Assembly: GCF_004801405.1 (NCBI RefSeq)
Contig: NZ_SSOB01000016.1
Location: forward strand, 107,219-171,218
Direction of reading: 5' to 3'
Length of the DNA stretch: 64,000 nt
Source of the DNA: Cohnella fermenti
Lineage (GTDB): Bacteria > Bacillota > Bacilli > Paenibacillales > Paenibacillaceae
Shown: one piece after another, positions 46,284 through 55,532 of the stretch
Position numbering within the stretch: the first letter of the stretch is position 1
How the letters are laid out: the number at the start of each line of letters is the position of its first letter
The notes under the pieces: model-generated
The model's database searches: none
What the model saw: the letters and a program-made list of their open reading frames with translations, nothing else
Told to the model about the DNA's origin: nothing
Position numbers and translations under genes: made by a program

Positions 46284-46862
46284 ATGAGCGACATCAAGCA
46301 GATTCCCGTCGGCGTCTCCGCGCGGCACATCCATCTATCCAAGGAGCATATCCGAATTCTGTTCGGCGAAGGAGCGGAGCTCAGCGAGCTGAAGCCGCTC
46401 TCGCAGCCCGGTCAATTCGCGGCGAACGAGACGGTCGCGGTGCACGGGCCGAAGGGCTCCTTCGCCAAGGTGCGAATTCTGGGCCCTGCGCGCAAGGCGA
46501 CGCAACTGGAGGTGTCCAGAACCGATGCGTTCGCGCTCGGCTTGAAGGCTCCCGTTCGCGAATCCGGCAATATCGAAGGAACGCCGGGCATTCGCATCGT
46601 CGGTCCGGCGGGCGAAGTGACGGTCGAGAAGGGCGTTATCGTTGCCGCCCGGCATATTCACTTCCATACGTCGGACGCGGAGCGCTGGGGCATCGCGGAC
46701 AAGCAACTGCTCAAGGTGAGAGTCGGCGGCGAGCGCGGCCTTGTCTTCGAGAACGTCATCGCGCGCGTCTCGCCCGACTTCGCGCTCGACATGCACATCG
46801 ACACCGACGAAGGCAATGCCGCAGGCGTGTCGACAGGGGACTTCGGCGAAATTATCGAATAA
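46284..46862 (+). CDS. pduL: PduL-type phosphate propanoyltransferase/phosphotransacetylase
   Basis: A 192-residue zinc-dependent phosphotransacylase unrelated to Pta; it exchanges CoA and phosphate on short acyl groups. Two family motifs, SARHIHLS near residue 14 and AARHIHFHTSD near 123, supply zinc His residues. It lacks the N-terminal microcompartment-targeting extension and no Pdu/Eut shell genes are near, so it should be a free cytosolic enzyme. With korAB upstream and ackA elsewhere in the window it could turn acyl-CoA into ATP; this link is inference. Confidence 0.9.
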   Translation: MSDIKQIPVGVSARHIHLSKEHIRILFGEGAELSELKPLSQPGQFAANETVAVHGPKGSFAKVRILGPARKATQLEVSRTDAFALGLKAPVRESGNIEGTPGIRIVGPAGEVTVEKGVIVAARHIHFHTSDAERWGIADKQLLKVRVGGERGLVFENVIARVSPDFALDMHIDTDEGNAAGVSTGDFGEIIE

Positions 46863-46906
46863 CTCGAAGTTGCGTACAGGGAGTGCCCGACGGGGACTGG
46901 CGTTGA

Positions 46907-46938
46907 AGCAAGCAAGGCGAGCGATCGTCTTGCTTTTT
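46907..46938 (+). terminator. Terminator after pduL
   Basis: AGCAAG (46911-46916) with CTTGCT (46929-46934), followed by TTTT. Confidence 0.75.
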
Positions 46939-47033
46939 GTATATTTTCCAAGCGGTGCACTCTCGGTTGATCTCGCTGCAGGGCGTCATCCCCGGTCTGG
47001 AATAGCCTTGCCATGGAATTCGGCTTGCCGAAA

Positions 47034-47042
47034 TGGTATAAT
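47034..47042 (+). promoter_or_regulatory. Extended -10 element upstream of miaB
   Basis: TGGTATAAT at 47034-47042 is a TGn extended -10 box; no good -35 hexamer is at the right distance. Confidence 0.45.
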
Positions 47043-47107
47043 TTCTCGAAGCAACCTTAACCATGAAGAGGACGTCGGCTTGATGAGGGGGAGGCGAATT
47101 CGGACAG

Positions 47108-48673
47108 ATGAAGATGAGCAAGGATTACTCGCAATACTTCGACTTCCGCGAGGCGAAGATAATTCGCGAGGAGGACGGGAAGACCACCTTGCGGCTCAAC
47201 GGCCGTCATATCCAGATCCAGTCCGCTCCCAGCTATAAGGACGAGAAGAAGCGGGGCAAGGAATCGGTCCGGATTCATTACGACAACGCCATTCCCGACG
47301 ATATGAGGGAGTTCGGCCGGGATAAATCGTACTTCATCATGACGTACGGCTGCCAGATGAACGAGCACGACACCGAGGTGATTCGCGGACTGCTGGAGGA
47401 GATGGGGTATGTTCAGGCGGAAGAGCGCCGCGATGCGGACGTCATTCTGCTCAATACGTGCGCCATTCGGGAGAATGCGGAGGACAAGGTGTTCGGGGAG
47501 CTTGGCCATCTCAAGAAGCTGAAGCTCGAGAAGCCGGGGCTCATTCTCGGCGTCTGCGGATGCATGTCGCAGGAAGCGGCGGTCGTGAATCGGCTGATGA
47601 CGCGCAACCCGCATGTGGATCTGGTGTTCGGAACCCATAATATTCATCGGCTGCCGCATCTGCTGCGCGAAGTCAGCTTCTCCCGCGAGATGGTGATCGA
47701 GGTATGGTCCAAGGAAGGGGACATCATCGAGAACCTGCCGAAGAAGCGGGAAGGCATGCGGGCCTGGGTGAACATCATGTACGGCTGCGACAAGTTCTGC
47801 ACATACTGCATCGTGCCCTACACGAGAGGCAAGGAGCGAAGCCGGCTTCCGGAGGATGTTCTCGCGGAAGTGCGGGAGCTTGCCCGGCAGGGCTACAAGG
47901 AGATCACGCTGCTCGGCCAGAACGTGAACGCTTACGGGAAGGACTTCAAGGACCGGGCGTACCGGTTCGCCGATCTGATGGACGACATTCGGAAGATCGA
48001 CATTCCGCGCGTGCGCTTCACGACCTCGCATCCCCGGGACTTCGACGATCATCTGATCGAGGTTCTCGCGAAGGGCGGCAATCTTGTGGAAGCGATTCAT
48101 CTTCCGTTCCAGTCGGGAAGCACGGAGGTGCTGAAGCGGATGAGCCGGAAGTATACGAGGGAGCAGTTCCTGGAGCTTGTTGGGAAAATCCGGAGCGCGA
48201 TACCGGGAGCCGTGCTGTCTTCCGACATTATCGTCGGCTTCCCCGGCGAGACGGAGGAGCAGTTCCTGGAGACGCTGTCTCTCGTTCGGGAAGCGGAGAT
48301 CGCGATGGCGTACACGTTTATCTATTCGCCTCGGGAAGGAACGCCCGCCTTCGAGATGGAGGACAACGTGCCGATGGCGGTGAAGCAGGATCGCTTGAAC
48401 CGCCTCAACGAGCTGATCGCCGAGATGAGTTGCGAGAGCAATCGGCAGTTCGAAGGCCGCACGGTCGAGATTCTCGTCGAGGGGCAGAGCAAGAGCAATC
48501 CGAACGTGCTGTCCGGGCGCACGACTTCGAACAAGCTGGTCCACTTCGAAGGACCGAAGGAATGGATCGGCCATCTCATGCAAGTTCGCATCACGAAGCC
48601 GACGACCTGGTACTTGAACGCCGAAGCGGCGGAGCCGCCTCGCCTGGCTACGGCGCTGTCGCACGGCGCTTAG
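47108..48673 (+). CDS. miaB: tRNA-2-methylthio-N6-dimethylallyladenosine synthase
   Basis: Radical-SAM methylthiotransferase modifying A37 of UNN-reading tRNAs. 521 residues: an about 65-residue N-terminal extension, UPF0004 domain with [20 protein letters not shown] and GVCGCMSQ cysteines, radical SAM motif [17 protein letters not shown] (CxxxCxxC), and a C-terminal TRAM domain. ATG 47108 is the most likely start; the GGGGAGG at 47088-47094 is somewhat far. Followed by ricA as in B. subtilis. Confidence 0.95.
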   Translation: MKMSKDYSQYFDFREAKIIREEDGKTTLRLNGRHIQIQSAPSYKDEKKRGKESVRIHYDNAIPDDMREFGRDKSYFIMTYGCQMNEHDTEVIRGLLEEMGYVQAEERRDADVILLNTCAIRENAEDKVFGELGHLKKLKLEKPGLILGVCGCMSQEAAVVNRLMTRNPHVDLVFGTHNIHRLPHLLREVSFSREMVIEVWSKEGDIIENLPKKREGMRAWVNIMYGCDKFCTYCIVPYTRGKERSRLPEDVLAEVRELARQGYKEITLLGQNVNAYGKDFKDRAYRFADLMDDIRKIDIPRVRFTTSHPRDFDDHLIEVLAKGGNLVEAIHLPFQSGSTEVLKRMSRKYTREQFLELVGKIRSAIPGAVLSSDIIVGFPGETEEQFLETLSLVREAEIAMAYTFIYSPREGTPAFEMEDNVPMAVKQDRLNRLNELIAEMSCESNRQFEGRTVEILVEGQSKSNPNVLSGRTTSNKLVHFEGPKEWIGHLMQVRITKPTTWYLNAEAAEPPRLATALSHGA

Positions 48674-48811
48674 CCTAGTCCTAGCTTAGTCCTAGCCTGG
48701 TCCAAGTCCTGGTCCGAACGCCAGATTGCCATTAACCATTACCATAAGCCGAATAGCCGGCCGACAGCCGAACCTGCCGAGCTATTCGCCGATACAAGGA
48801 GACTTATCGAC

Positions 48812-49312
48812 ATGTCCGCAACGAACACGAAGCACGAGCACTCGCACGACCATTCCCACGACCACGAGCATGGGCATTGCCATCACGACGACATCCCTCG
48901 CTTCGACAACCGGGAGCTGATCGTCCGCGAAGATATTCTTGCCCGCGCTCACGAGCTTGCCCAATTGATCACGACGTCGGAGGAGGTCGCTCTCTACCAG
49001 AAGTCCGAGAAGCTGATTCAGGGGCACGATCGAATTCAAGGCTTGATCGCTCAGATCAAGAAGAAGCAGAAGGAGCTCGTCGCCTTCCAGAATACGTTCA
49101 AGAACCAGAAGATGGCGGACAAGATCGAGCAGGAGATCGCGGTGCTGCAGGACGAGCTCGACGAGATGCCGGTTGTTCAGCAGTTCCAGCAGAGCCAGAC
49201 GGATGTCAACTACTTGCTGCAATCGATCGTGTCGATCATCCGCGATACGGTGGCCGAGAGGCTCGATCTGGAAGCTGCGGCGAAGGCGGAAGCGCCTGAG
49301 ACTTGCGATTGA
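48812..49312 (+). CDS. ricA: RicA (YmcA/YlbF family) regulator with His-rich N-terminus
   Basis: A 166-residue helical protein of the YlbF/YmcA family. In B. subtilis RicA forms the RicA-RicF-RicT complex that binds 4Fe-4S clusters and directs RNase Y specificity, biofilm and sporulation. The conserved domain runs from about residue 38 (REDILARAHELAQLITTSEE) to 150. Unusually, residues 8-27 are a His/Asp-rich tract (HEHSHDHSHDHEHGHCHHDD), a likely metal-binding extension. AAGGAG precedes the ATG. Confidence 0.88.
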   Translation: MSATNTKHEHSHDHSHDHEHGHCHHDDIPRFDNRELIVREDILARAHELAQLITTSEEVALYQKSEKLIQGHDRIQGLIAQIKKKQKELVAFQNTFKNQKMADKIEQEIAVLQDELDEMPVVQQFQQSQTDVNYLLQSIVSIIRDTVAERLDLEAAAKAEAPETCD

Positions 49313-49324
49313 TCCGCAGAGGAA

Positions 49325-49350
49325 GGGCGGGGCCGCTGACGGTCCCGCCC
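49325..49350 (+). terminator. Terminator after ricA
   Basis: GGGCGGGG with TCCCGCCC (one G-T pair). Confidence 0.6.
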
Positions 49351-49385
49351 GTTCTGTCTGCTTGGAAGGCTGGTGCATCCGTACA

Positions 49386-49446
49386 AGTCATCAGTGCGAG
49401 TCATTAGTGCAGTCATCCGTACAGTCATCAGTATAGTCATCAGTAC
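49386..49446. repeat. Five-copy 12-13 bp tandem repeat
   Basis: AGTCATCAGTGC-like units start at 49386, 49399, 49411, 49423 and 49435. The array overlaps the stop codon (49440-49442) of the minus-strand gene. Confidence 0.85.
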
Positions 49447-50117
49447 AAGTCGCCGCCCTCCCGGTGCTTGAGCGTCCGGGGAGACTTCGAGGACCGGTTC
49501 GCTTGCGGCAACGGAGATTTGGTTGGCGCGAAGCTCAACGTCTTCGTCGTCTGATTGTACGTCAGGGAGACATAAGCGCCGGACGACAAGCCGAGCGCCC
49601 GAATCGTCGGAAGGTCCAGATAGAGCCCCTTATCGAATAAATTCGAAGGGGAGCGGACGCGAAGCTGCTTCGCCGCCGTCGCCGTGCGGCAATCGATGCT
49701 CGGGCTCCCGGAGTCGGGGATGCCGAGCTTGGACAGAAGCTCGTAGCCGATCGCGATGCGGCCGGCGGCGGGCTTGGCGCTGGTCATCAGCTTGGCGACC
49801 GTGGTGCTGACCGGAGAAGGGACGAACGTCAACACGTTCGTCTTGGGATCGTAGGTCACTTGATAGCGCGACTGCGCCTTCAGTCCGAGAGGAGCTGCCA
49901 GCTTGGCGCTGATCTCAAGCTCGCTCGCGAAGCTCTCCCCGTTCTCGCGGAAGAGGAGGGTGGCATTTCGTTCCGTCTTGCCCCGCTTAAGCACGACAAG
50001 CTTGCCGCTGCCGATGGAGCGCAGTCCTCTCTCGCCCGGACCGAGCCCGTTAAATGTCATGTAGACGGCATTCGGCGGGATCTGCGAATAGTAGATATCC
50101 AACCTTGTGCTTGCCAT
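49440..50117 (-). CDS. Uncharacterised protein with two internal beta repeats
   Basis: A 225-residue protein with no signal or membrane segment, not recognised. Two similar segments are visible: about residues 68-101 (LEISAKLAAPLGLKAQSRYQ then TYDPKTNVLTFVPS) and about 170-203 (LYLDLPTIRALGLSSGAYVS then TYNQTTKTLSFAPT), suggesting duplication of a small beta unit, possibly AbrB-like; that is tentative. The tail is basic and Ser/Pro rich. Minus-strand start at 50117, with AAGGAG about 14 bases upstream. It converges with ricA and diverges from the alcohol dehydrogenase. Confidence 0.7.
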   Translation of the reverse strand: MASTRLDIYYSQIPPNAVYMTFNGLGPGERGLRSIGSGKLVVLKRGKTERNATLLFRENGESFASELEISAKLAAPLGLKAQSRYQVTYDPKTNVLTFVPSPVSTTVAKLMTSAKPAAGRIAIGYELLSKLGIPDSGSPSIDCRTATAAKQLRVRSPSNLFDKGLYLDLPTIRALGLSSGAYVSLTYNQTTKTLSFAPTKSPLPQANRSSKSPRTLKHREGGDLY

Positions 50118-50285
50118 GAAGCCTATTCACGCTCCTTGTGAAGACCTGCTGCAGGATGTCTTCCGATACCTTTTCACCTTATGCGATCTTATGCAAGCTT
50201 GCTTGTACGGTCGTCCAGCGGGAAGAGACGGTTGAGAAGCCGCCGTGTGCCAAACTTATTCATGCAATCGAGAGGAGAGGGAACT

Positions 50286-51455
50286 ATGAGATCGTTCGCG
50301 TATTGGAATCCGACCAAGCTGTATTACGGCGATGACCAGGTTGGTCAACTGGCGGCTGAGAGCAAGAAGCTCGGCAGCCGGGTTCTGCTCGTCTACGGAG
50401 GAGGCAGCATTCATCGCAACGGCGTGTACGACGCGGTGATGCGGGAGCTTAGCGCGGCGGGAGCGGAGGTGGTCGAGCTGTCCGGCGTCGAGCCGAATCC
50501 GCGGGTCTCGACCGTGCGTCGCGGAGCCGAGCTCTGCCGAGAGCATAGGATCGACTGGGTGCTGGCGGCGGGAGGGGGAAGCGTCATCGACTGCGCGAAG
50601 GCAATCGCTGCTGCGGCGAAGTACGACGGGGACTTCTGGGACGTCGTCACGAAGAAGGCGACGGCGACGGACGCTCTGCCGCTGGGCACCGTGCTGACGC
50701 TGGCGGCGACCGGTTCGGAGATGAACGCGAACTCGGTCATCTCCAACGCCGACACCCAGGAGAAGCACGGCTGGAGCAGTTCCCTCGTTTACCCGCGCTT
50801 CTCCATCCTGGCTCCCTCGTTCACGGCGACGGCTCCGCTCGATCAGACGGTGTACGGCATCGTCGACATGATGAGTCATGTGTTCGAGCAATACTTCCAT
50901 CATGACGCGAACGCGCCTGTGCAGGACGGCTTCTGCGAATCGATTCTGCGCGCCGTCGTGCAGACCGCTCCGAAGCTGGCCGCCGATCTTGGCAACCCGG
51001 AGCATCGCGGCACGATTCTGTATTGCGGAACGGTGGCGCTGAACGGGCTGCTCTCGATGGGCATCCGGGGCGATTGGGCGAATCACGACATGGAGCATGC
51101 CGTCTCGGCCGTCTACGACATTCCGCACGGAGGCGGGCTGGCGATTCTGTTCCCGCATTGGATGGACATGGCCAGCCGGAAGCATCCGGAGAAGTTCGCA
51201 CAGCTTGGCGTGAACGTATTCGGGGTAAAAGGCGTCGGGGAAGGTCGAACGGCGGAGAAGGTGGCGGAGGAAGCGATTGCGGCGCTGCGCGCGTTCTGGA
51301 CCTCGCTCGGGGCTCCCGCCCGATTGTCGGATTACGGAATCGACGGCAGCCAGCTGGAGCGAATGGCGGGCATGGTAACGGCGAACGGTCCCCGCGGGCA
51401 CTTCGTGTCCCTAAGCCGCGAGGATGTGTTGGCGATTTATCGTTCCGCTCTGTAA
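50286..51455 (+). CDS. Iron-containing alcohol dehydrogenase (YqhD/Bdh type)
   Basis: A 389-residue group III alcohol/aldehyde dehydrogenase, probably NADPH-dependent and active on butyraldehyde-like aldehydes. The nucleotide motif [15 protein letters not shown] and metal-binding [14 protein letters not shown] and [21 protein letters not shown] with conserved His residues are visible. ATG 50286 after GAGAGGAGAGGG. Flanked by a terminator at 51486; single gene unit. Confidence 0.92.
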   Translation: MRSFAYWNPTKLYYGDDQVGQLAAESKKLGSRVLLVYGGGSIHRNGVYDAVMRELSAAGAEVVELSGVEPNPRVSTVRRGAELCREHRIDWVLAAGGGSVIDCAKAIAAAAKYDGDFWDVVTKKATATDALPLGTVLTLAATGSEMNANSVISNADTQEKHGWSSSLVYPRFSILAPSFTATAPLDQTVYGIVDMMSHVFEQYFHHDANAPVQDGFCESILRAVVQTAPKLAADLGNPEHRGTILYCGTVALNGLLSMGIRGDWANHDMEHAVSAVYDIPHGGGLAILFPHWMDMASRKHPEKFAQLGVNVFGVKGVGEGRTAEKVAEEAIAALRAFWTSLGAPARLSDYGIDGSQLERMAGMVTANGPRGHFVSLSREDVLAIYRSAL

Positions 51456-51485
51456 GCGGCCGGAATCAAGAATTAGGAAGCAGAG

Positions 51486-51520
51486 AAGGCTTCCCGGCGC
51501 GTAACGGCGCGGGAAGCCTT
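51486..51520. terminator. Bidirectional terminator between adh and bioY
   Basis: AAGGCTTCCC (51486-51495) pairs perfectly with GGGAAGCCTT (51511-51520), with a GC-rich inner loop; serves converging genes. Confidence 0.85.
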
Positions 51521-51546
51521 CATCGTCTGCAAGTGCGGAGTGTGCG

Positions 51547-52242
51547 TTACCGGCTGCGCTTGCGAAGCGGCGTCAGGACGGGGCGAAGGGCGACGATGAG
51601 CATCGCCGCGATGACCGCCTTGATCGCATCGAAGCCCACATAAGGCGTCATGCCGACGGAGATGGCTTTGGCGAGCGAGGCATCGATCTTGAAGGCGAGC
51701 CACGGAACGCCGCCTATGTACGAGAGCAAGTCTCCAATGTAGATGGCGACGGTGAGCAGGACGAAGCGCAGCACGCTCGCCGATCTCGCTCCACGGAACA
51801 AGAGATCGGTCACCCAGCCGATGAAGAGCGCGCAGAACGGGAACATCCACAGGAAGCCGCCCGTCGGCCCGAGGAGCAGCGACAGGCCGCCGTTGCCGTG
51901 CAGAAGGGGAAGGCCGGTTGCCGTCAGCAGAATGACGATTGCGATGCTCCAGAAGCCGTAGAAGGCGCCGAGGAACCCGCCTGCGAGCATGATCGCAAGC
52001 GTCTGCAGCGTGATCGGGACGGGAGAGATTCCGATCGGAAGCGTAATCGAGCTGAAGGCGATGAAGAGCGCCGCGAACAACGCGGTGAATACGGAGCCGC
52101 GAATCCAGGCCGCGGAATTGGCGCGAAGCGGTCCGATCGGCTCGGGTGGTTGTTGTGTCTTCTGATTGCGGGCGTTCGAGGTGTGCGGATCTGTTGTTGC
52201 AGGTGTTGTTGCAGGATTGGAATTCGATGATGAAGATGGCAT
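51547..52242 (-). CDS. bioY: Biotin transporter S component BioY
   Basis: Membrane substrate-binding component of an energy-coupling-factor biotin importer. About 231 residues with six hydrophobic segments; typical motifs VPITLQTLAIMLAGGFLG and LGPTGGFLWMFPF. Residues 1-45 are an Asn/Thr/Pro-rich cytoplasmic tail. ATG at 52242 on the minus strand has AAGGAG eight bases before it; a TTG at 52248 is also in frame. Divergent from two ECF energising genes, with a BirA operator between. Confidence 0.93.
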   Translation of the reverse strand: MPSSSSNSNPATTPATTDPHTSNARNQKTQQPPEPIGPLRANSAAWIRGSVFTALFAALFIAFSSITLPIGISPVPITLQTLAIMLAGGFLGAFYGFWSIAIVILLTATGLPLLHGNGGLSLLLGPTGGFLWMFPFCALFIGWVTDLLFRGARSASVLRFVLLTVAIYIGDLLSYIGGVPWLAFKIDASLAKAISVGMTPYVGFDAIKAVIAAMLIVALRPVLTPLRKRSR

Positions 52243-52261
52243 TGTCAACGCTCCTTTTAAA

Positions 52262-52293
52262 TGTTAACCTTATACTCGTCTGTTGGTTAACAA
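52262..52293. promoter_or_regulatory. BirA operator between bioY and the ecf genes
   Basis: TGTTAACC (52262-52269), 15 bases, GGTTAACAA (52285-52293): an inverted repeat matching the Bacillus BirA box. It lies 20 bases upstream of bioY and 54 bases upstream of the ecfA start, so it could repress one or both directions when biotin is plentiful. Confidence 0.9.
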
Positions 52294-52346
52294 TTCGGAT
52301 TGTAACATGGGATGGAGCAATTGGGAAGAGGGGAATTCTCGACCGG

Positions 52347-53216
52347 ATGAACGATCGAATGCTTGTGCATCGTCTAACCGTACTATCGGAAAATGAGAGA
52401 GCAGAGAGCTCCGTTCGTCTGGACGATCTCTCTCTGGAACTGAATAGAGGCGAATGGCTCTACCTGGTCGGCGCGAACGGCAGCGGCAAGTCGACGCTGG
52501 CGCGCGTTCTTGCCGGCATCTATGAAGACGGCGCCGTCGGCCGCATGGAGCGGGGCTTCGCCGGCGAAGGGGCGAGCGCCTACGTCATGCAGCAGCCCGA
52601 CGCCCAGCTCTTCGCCGCCACGCCGCGCGAGGAGATCTCGTTCGCGCTGGAATGGAGAGCGGTGCCCGCGGAGCGGATTCCGGCGCTTGTCGAGCAAGCG
52701 CTGCAGGAGGTGGGGTTGCTCAGGCAGGCGGATCTCCCTTGGGCCGAGCTGTCGGGCGGGCAGAGGCAGCTCGCCGCCGTTGCGGCGGCAGCGGCTTGCC
52801 GGACGCCGCTGATCGTCTTCGACGAAGCGACGTCGATGCTCGACGAAGCGGCGGCGGAGCGGGTGCGCGGGTTCGCGAAGCGTCTGCACGGGCAGGGCAG
52901 CGCGGTCGTCTGGCTCACGCAGCGGCTTGAAGAGTTGGAGCCGGATGCGCGTGTCGTCGCCTTGGCGGCCGGCCGCATTCGCTTCGACGGGACGGGACGA
53001 GCATTCCTGTTCGGACGCGAGCCGAACGGGCCGGGTCTGCCGGGCCTGTTGAGCGTATCGGGCAGCGGCTCTTCCGCTTGCGAAGACTGCGGCCTCAAGC
53101 TGCCGTATCTGGCGAAGCTTGCTCTTGAGCTCCATGCGCTCGGCGAGCTTGAATGGCCGCTTCCGGCGACGAAGGAAGAATGGGCGACAGCGCTGGAGAG
53201 AAGGGAAACGCCATGA
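52347..53216 (+). CDS. ECF transporter ATPase (EcfA-like)
   Basis: ABC ATPase of 289 residues. Walker A GANGSGKST, Q-loop YVMQQPDAQLF, signature LSGGQRQLAAV and Walker B LIVFDEATSMLD are intact. The QPDxQLF motif is typical of ECF ATPases. Start ATG 52347 is uncertain because the GAGGGG site is distant; ATG 52356 is possible. Overlaps the next gene by four bases; divergent from bioY, so it likely energises biotin uptake. Confidence 0.87.
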   Translation: MNDRMLVHRLTVLSENERAESSVRLDDLSLELNRGEWLYLVGANGSGKSTLARVLAGIYEDGAVGRMERGFAGEGASAYVMQQPDAQLFAATPREEISFALEWRAVPAERIPALVEQALQEVGLLRQADLPWAELSGGQRQLAAVAAAAACRTPLIVFDEATSMLDEAAAERVRGFAKRLHGQGSAVVWLTQRLEELEPDARVVALAAGRIRFDGTGRAFLFGREPNGPGLPGLLSVSGSGSSACEDCGLKLPYLAKLALELHALGELEWPLPATKEEWATALERRETP

Positions 53217-54889
53217 CAAGCGGGCGGGATTCCCATCTGGTCTGCCGATTCGACTCTGCGGGGACGGAGGGGCAGCTTATTCTTCAGACGGGCCGTATCC
53301 ACGTTCTGCTGGGGAAGAACGGCGCCGGCAAAACACACTGGATCGAGAGCCTGGCAGGTCTGCTCCCCTCCGCAGGGATGGGAGTCCGCTTCGGCGATGA
53401 GCCGCTCTGGCGGGCGGGGGCGCGCGGACGCATCGTGCGCAATCCGCAAGCGCTTCGCGCCTATGCTTATGCCACCCAGGCTCCGGAGGATCAGCTCGCT
53501 CATCGCACCGTCGAGGAGGAACTGGCCGAGACGCTGAAGCCTTACTCGCTCCCTCCGGAGGAAGTTCGCGAGAGAATTGTCGCGGCGCTGCGGGCGGTCG
53601 GCTGGTCGGAAGATTGGCTGGCCCGTTCTCCGTTCCTGCTCAGCGGGGGCGAGAAGAGGAGGCTGGCGCTCGCTTGTCTGCTCGCCGCTCCTTGCGACTG
53701 GCTGCTGCTCGACGAGCCGACTTCGGGCCTGGACGCTCCCGGCCAGGAGGCGCTGCAGGCGCAGCTTCGCCTGCGGGCGGCGGAGGGGCAAGGCATCCTG
53801 CTCATCTCGCACGATACGGAGTGGGCGCTCCCGCTTGCGGATCGCGTTCTGCTGCTGTCGGCAGGCGGGGAGCGGGTGCGGGAATGCTCGCCGGAAGAGC
53901 TGCTCGGGCACCCGGAATGGTGGGAGGAAGCCGGTCTTCCGGTGCCGGAATGGTTGCAGGCAATCGCTCCCCTTCTGAAGAGGGGAGTGCCGGCTTCTCT
54001 TGTCTGGAGTCCTCGCGACTTGGCCCGAGCCGCGGCGAAGAGGGAAGCGGAGACGGAAGACCTCTCGCCGGGTTCCTCTTCCGTCGTTCGCCGGAGAGGA
54101 ACCTCTGCAGCCAGGGAACAACGCCGACGTATCGCTCGCACTCCTCTGCTGTTTTTCGACCCGCGGGCTCTGTGGCTTGTGTACGTGATCCTCTCGATCG
54201 CGATTCTGGCGCAGAGAAGCTGGTGGGGAGTCGCAGCCGGGGGCGCGATTGCCGCAGCGGGCGTTGCCTTCGGGCGGATTCCGCTCGGGAGGTGGCGCGG
54301 AGTGCTCGTCGGCTTCCTCTTGTTCACGCTAACGGTATCGGTCGTCGCAGGGATCGGGCGCAGTGCGGGCGGAGAGTGGGGGTTCCAAGTCGGGGCGTTC
54401 CTCACGGCGCTTCATTCGATGGCGAGGACGTTCCTCGTGTTGCTGCTCGGCCTCGGCCTCGCGGTGGCGATCACGCCGCTCCGCTTGCGGCGATCGCTCG
54501 AGAGCTTGTTCGCTTACCGCGGCAGGATTGCACCGATCTTGCAGAAGTTCCTGCTCACGGTCGCGCTGATGCTACGGTTCATTCCGGTGTTCCTGAGCGA
54601 ATGGGAGAGATTCTCCCGCTATGCGATAGCCAGAGGCAAGGAATCGGGGCGGCGGCGCTCCGTGCCCGGCTTGGTTAAGCGGATCGGCCGCATCGCGACG
54701 CCGTTCTTGTTCTCCCTCTTCCGCTTGGGGGACCAGGCCGCGATTGCGCTCGAGAGCCGGGGAGTCGGCCGGGTCGCATCCCCCACAATCGTCAAGCTGG
54801 GCAGGTGGACGGCGAAGGATTGGGGGCTGGTCATCATCGCTGTCTCTCTTGCGGCTGCCCTGTGGCTCGTTCGCGGGTTGGGTGCCTGA
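53213..54889 (+). CDS. ECF ATPase-EcfT fusion protein
   Basis: A 558-residue protein joining two ECF components. Residues 1-250 are an ABC ATPase: Walker A GKNGAGKTH, QAPEDQLAH Q-loop, signature LSGGEKRRLALA, Walker B LLLDEPTSGLD, switch His ISHDTEWAL. After a linker, residues from about 330 form the EcfT membrane component with five to six hydrophobic helices and the two coupling motifs, AIARGKESG and ALESRGVGR. ATG 53213 is coupled to the upstream ATPase (ATGA). EcfA and EcfT are normally separate proteins. Confidence 0.88.
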   Translation: MTSGRDSHLVCRFDSAGTEGQLILQTGRIHVLLGKNGAGKTHWIESLAGLLPSAGMGVRFGDEPLWRAGARGRIVRNPQALRAYAYATQAPEDQLAHRTVEEELAETLKPYSLPPEEVRERIVAALRAVGWSEDWLARSPFLLSGGEKRRLALACLLAAPCDWLLLDEPTSGLDAPGQEALQAQLRLRAAEGQGILLISHDTEWALPLADRVLLLSAGGERVRECSPEELLGHPEWWEEAGLPVPEWLQAIAPLLKRGVPASLVWSPRDLARAAAKREAETEDLSPGSSSVVRRRGTSAAREQRRRIARTPLLFFDPRALWLVYVILSIAILAQRSWWGVAAGGAIAAAGVAFGRIPLGRWRGVLVGFLLFTLTVSVVAGIGRSAGGEWGFQVGAFLTALHSMARTFLVLLLGLGLAVAITPLRLRRSLESLFAYRGRIAPILQKFLLTVALMLRFIPVFLSEWERFSRYAIARGKESGRRRSVPGLVKRIGRIATPFLFSLFRLGDQAAIALESRGVGRVASPTIVKLGRWTAKDWGLVIIAVSLAAALWLVRGLGA

Positions 54890-55257
54890 CGGGGTGCGAG
54901 TCTGCGCGGATGATGGGACCGGTATTGGTGACTAGGATTCGTGCACTAATCTAAGAGAGAGCAAGATCTGCTTCTTCCCAGCTCCGTATCCTCAGAGAGC
55001 TTGCTGCTTCCCATCGGGCGTTCGTCCGGTCGGCGAAGGAGCGGGCTTTTTTGTGTCATATGTGGAAAATCGGGAGGAGGTAGACTGAAGTGGTGATCGT
55101 TGAACAGAGGCGCATTTATTGATCCGTAAGGCAGACAAGCGGCTTCCTTCAAAATGCTAGAACTTTAACGTAATTGTGGATATAATTAGGTTGTCTTTGG
55201 ACTGATGTGCGGGAAATGATTGTTTTCTAAAAGAGAATAATGACAAGGAGACAACCT

Positions 55258-55480
55258 ATGAGGCTGAAATATGCCATTATTATGATCATGTTAACGATAC
55301 TATGTTCATGCGGCACTACTGATAAAACATTAATGGAACCTCAAAGTCAGGATACAGGGGAATACAATTGAAGAAATGAAATCCATTTATTTCGATATTA
55401 ACAAAGACACGTTGCATTTGATTGGATATAAGATTGAAGAAGTTAAACATGAGGAATGGAAGTTCGACAATAGATTTTGA
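55258..55480 (+). pseudogene. Frameshifted small lipoprotein
   Basis: ATG 55258 after AAGGAG starts a lipoprotein-like signal (MRLKYAIIMIMLTILCSCG, lipobox Cys near residue 16-18) that stops at TGA 55369-55371. The +1 frame continues immediately (EEMKSIYFDINKDTLHLIGY...) to a stop at 55478-55480, so one frameshift joins two halves. It is the first gene of the AT-rich island; a remnant of the island repeat (ACAGGAACGTTATG) follows at about 55486. The preceding stretch 54890-55257 has no gene; TATAAT at 55181-55186 may serve the island. Confidence 0.55.
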
Positions 55481-55532
55481 AGGTAAACAGGAACGTTATG
55501 CGACAGAGCGAAATCTCCGTTGAGAGGATAAT

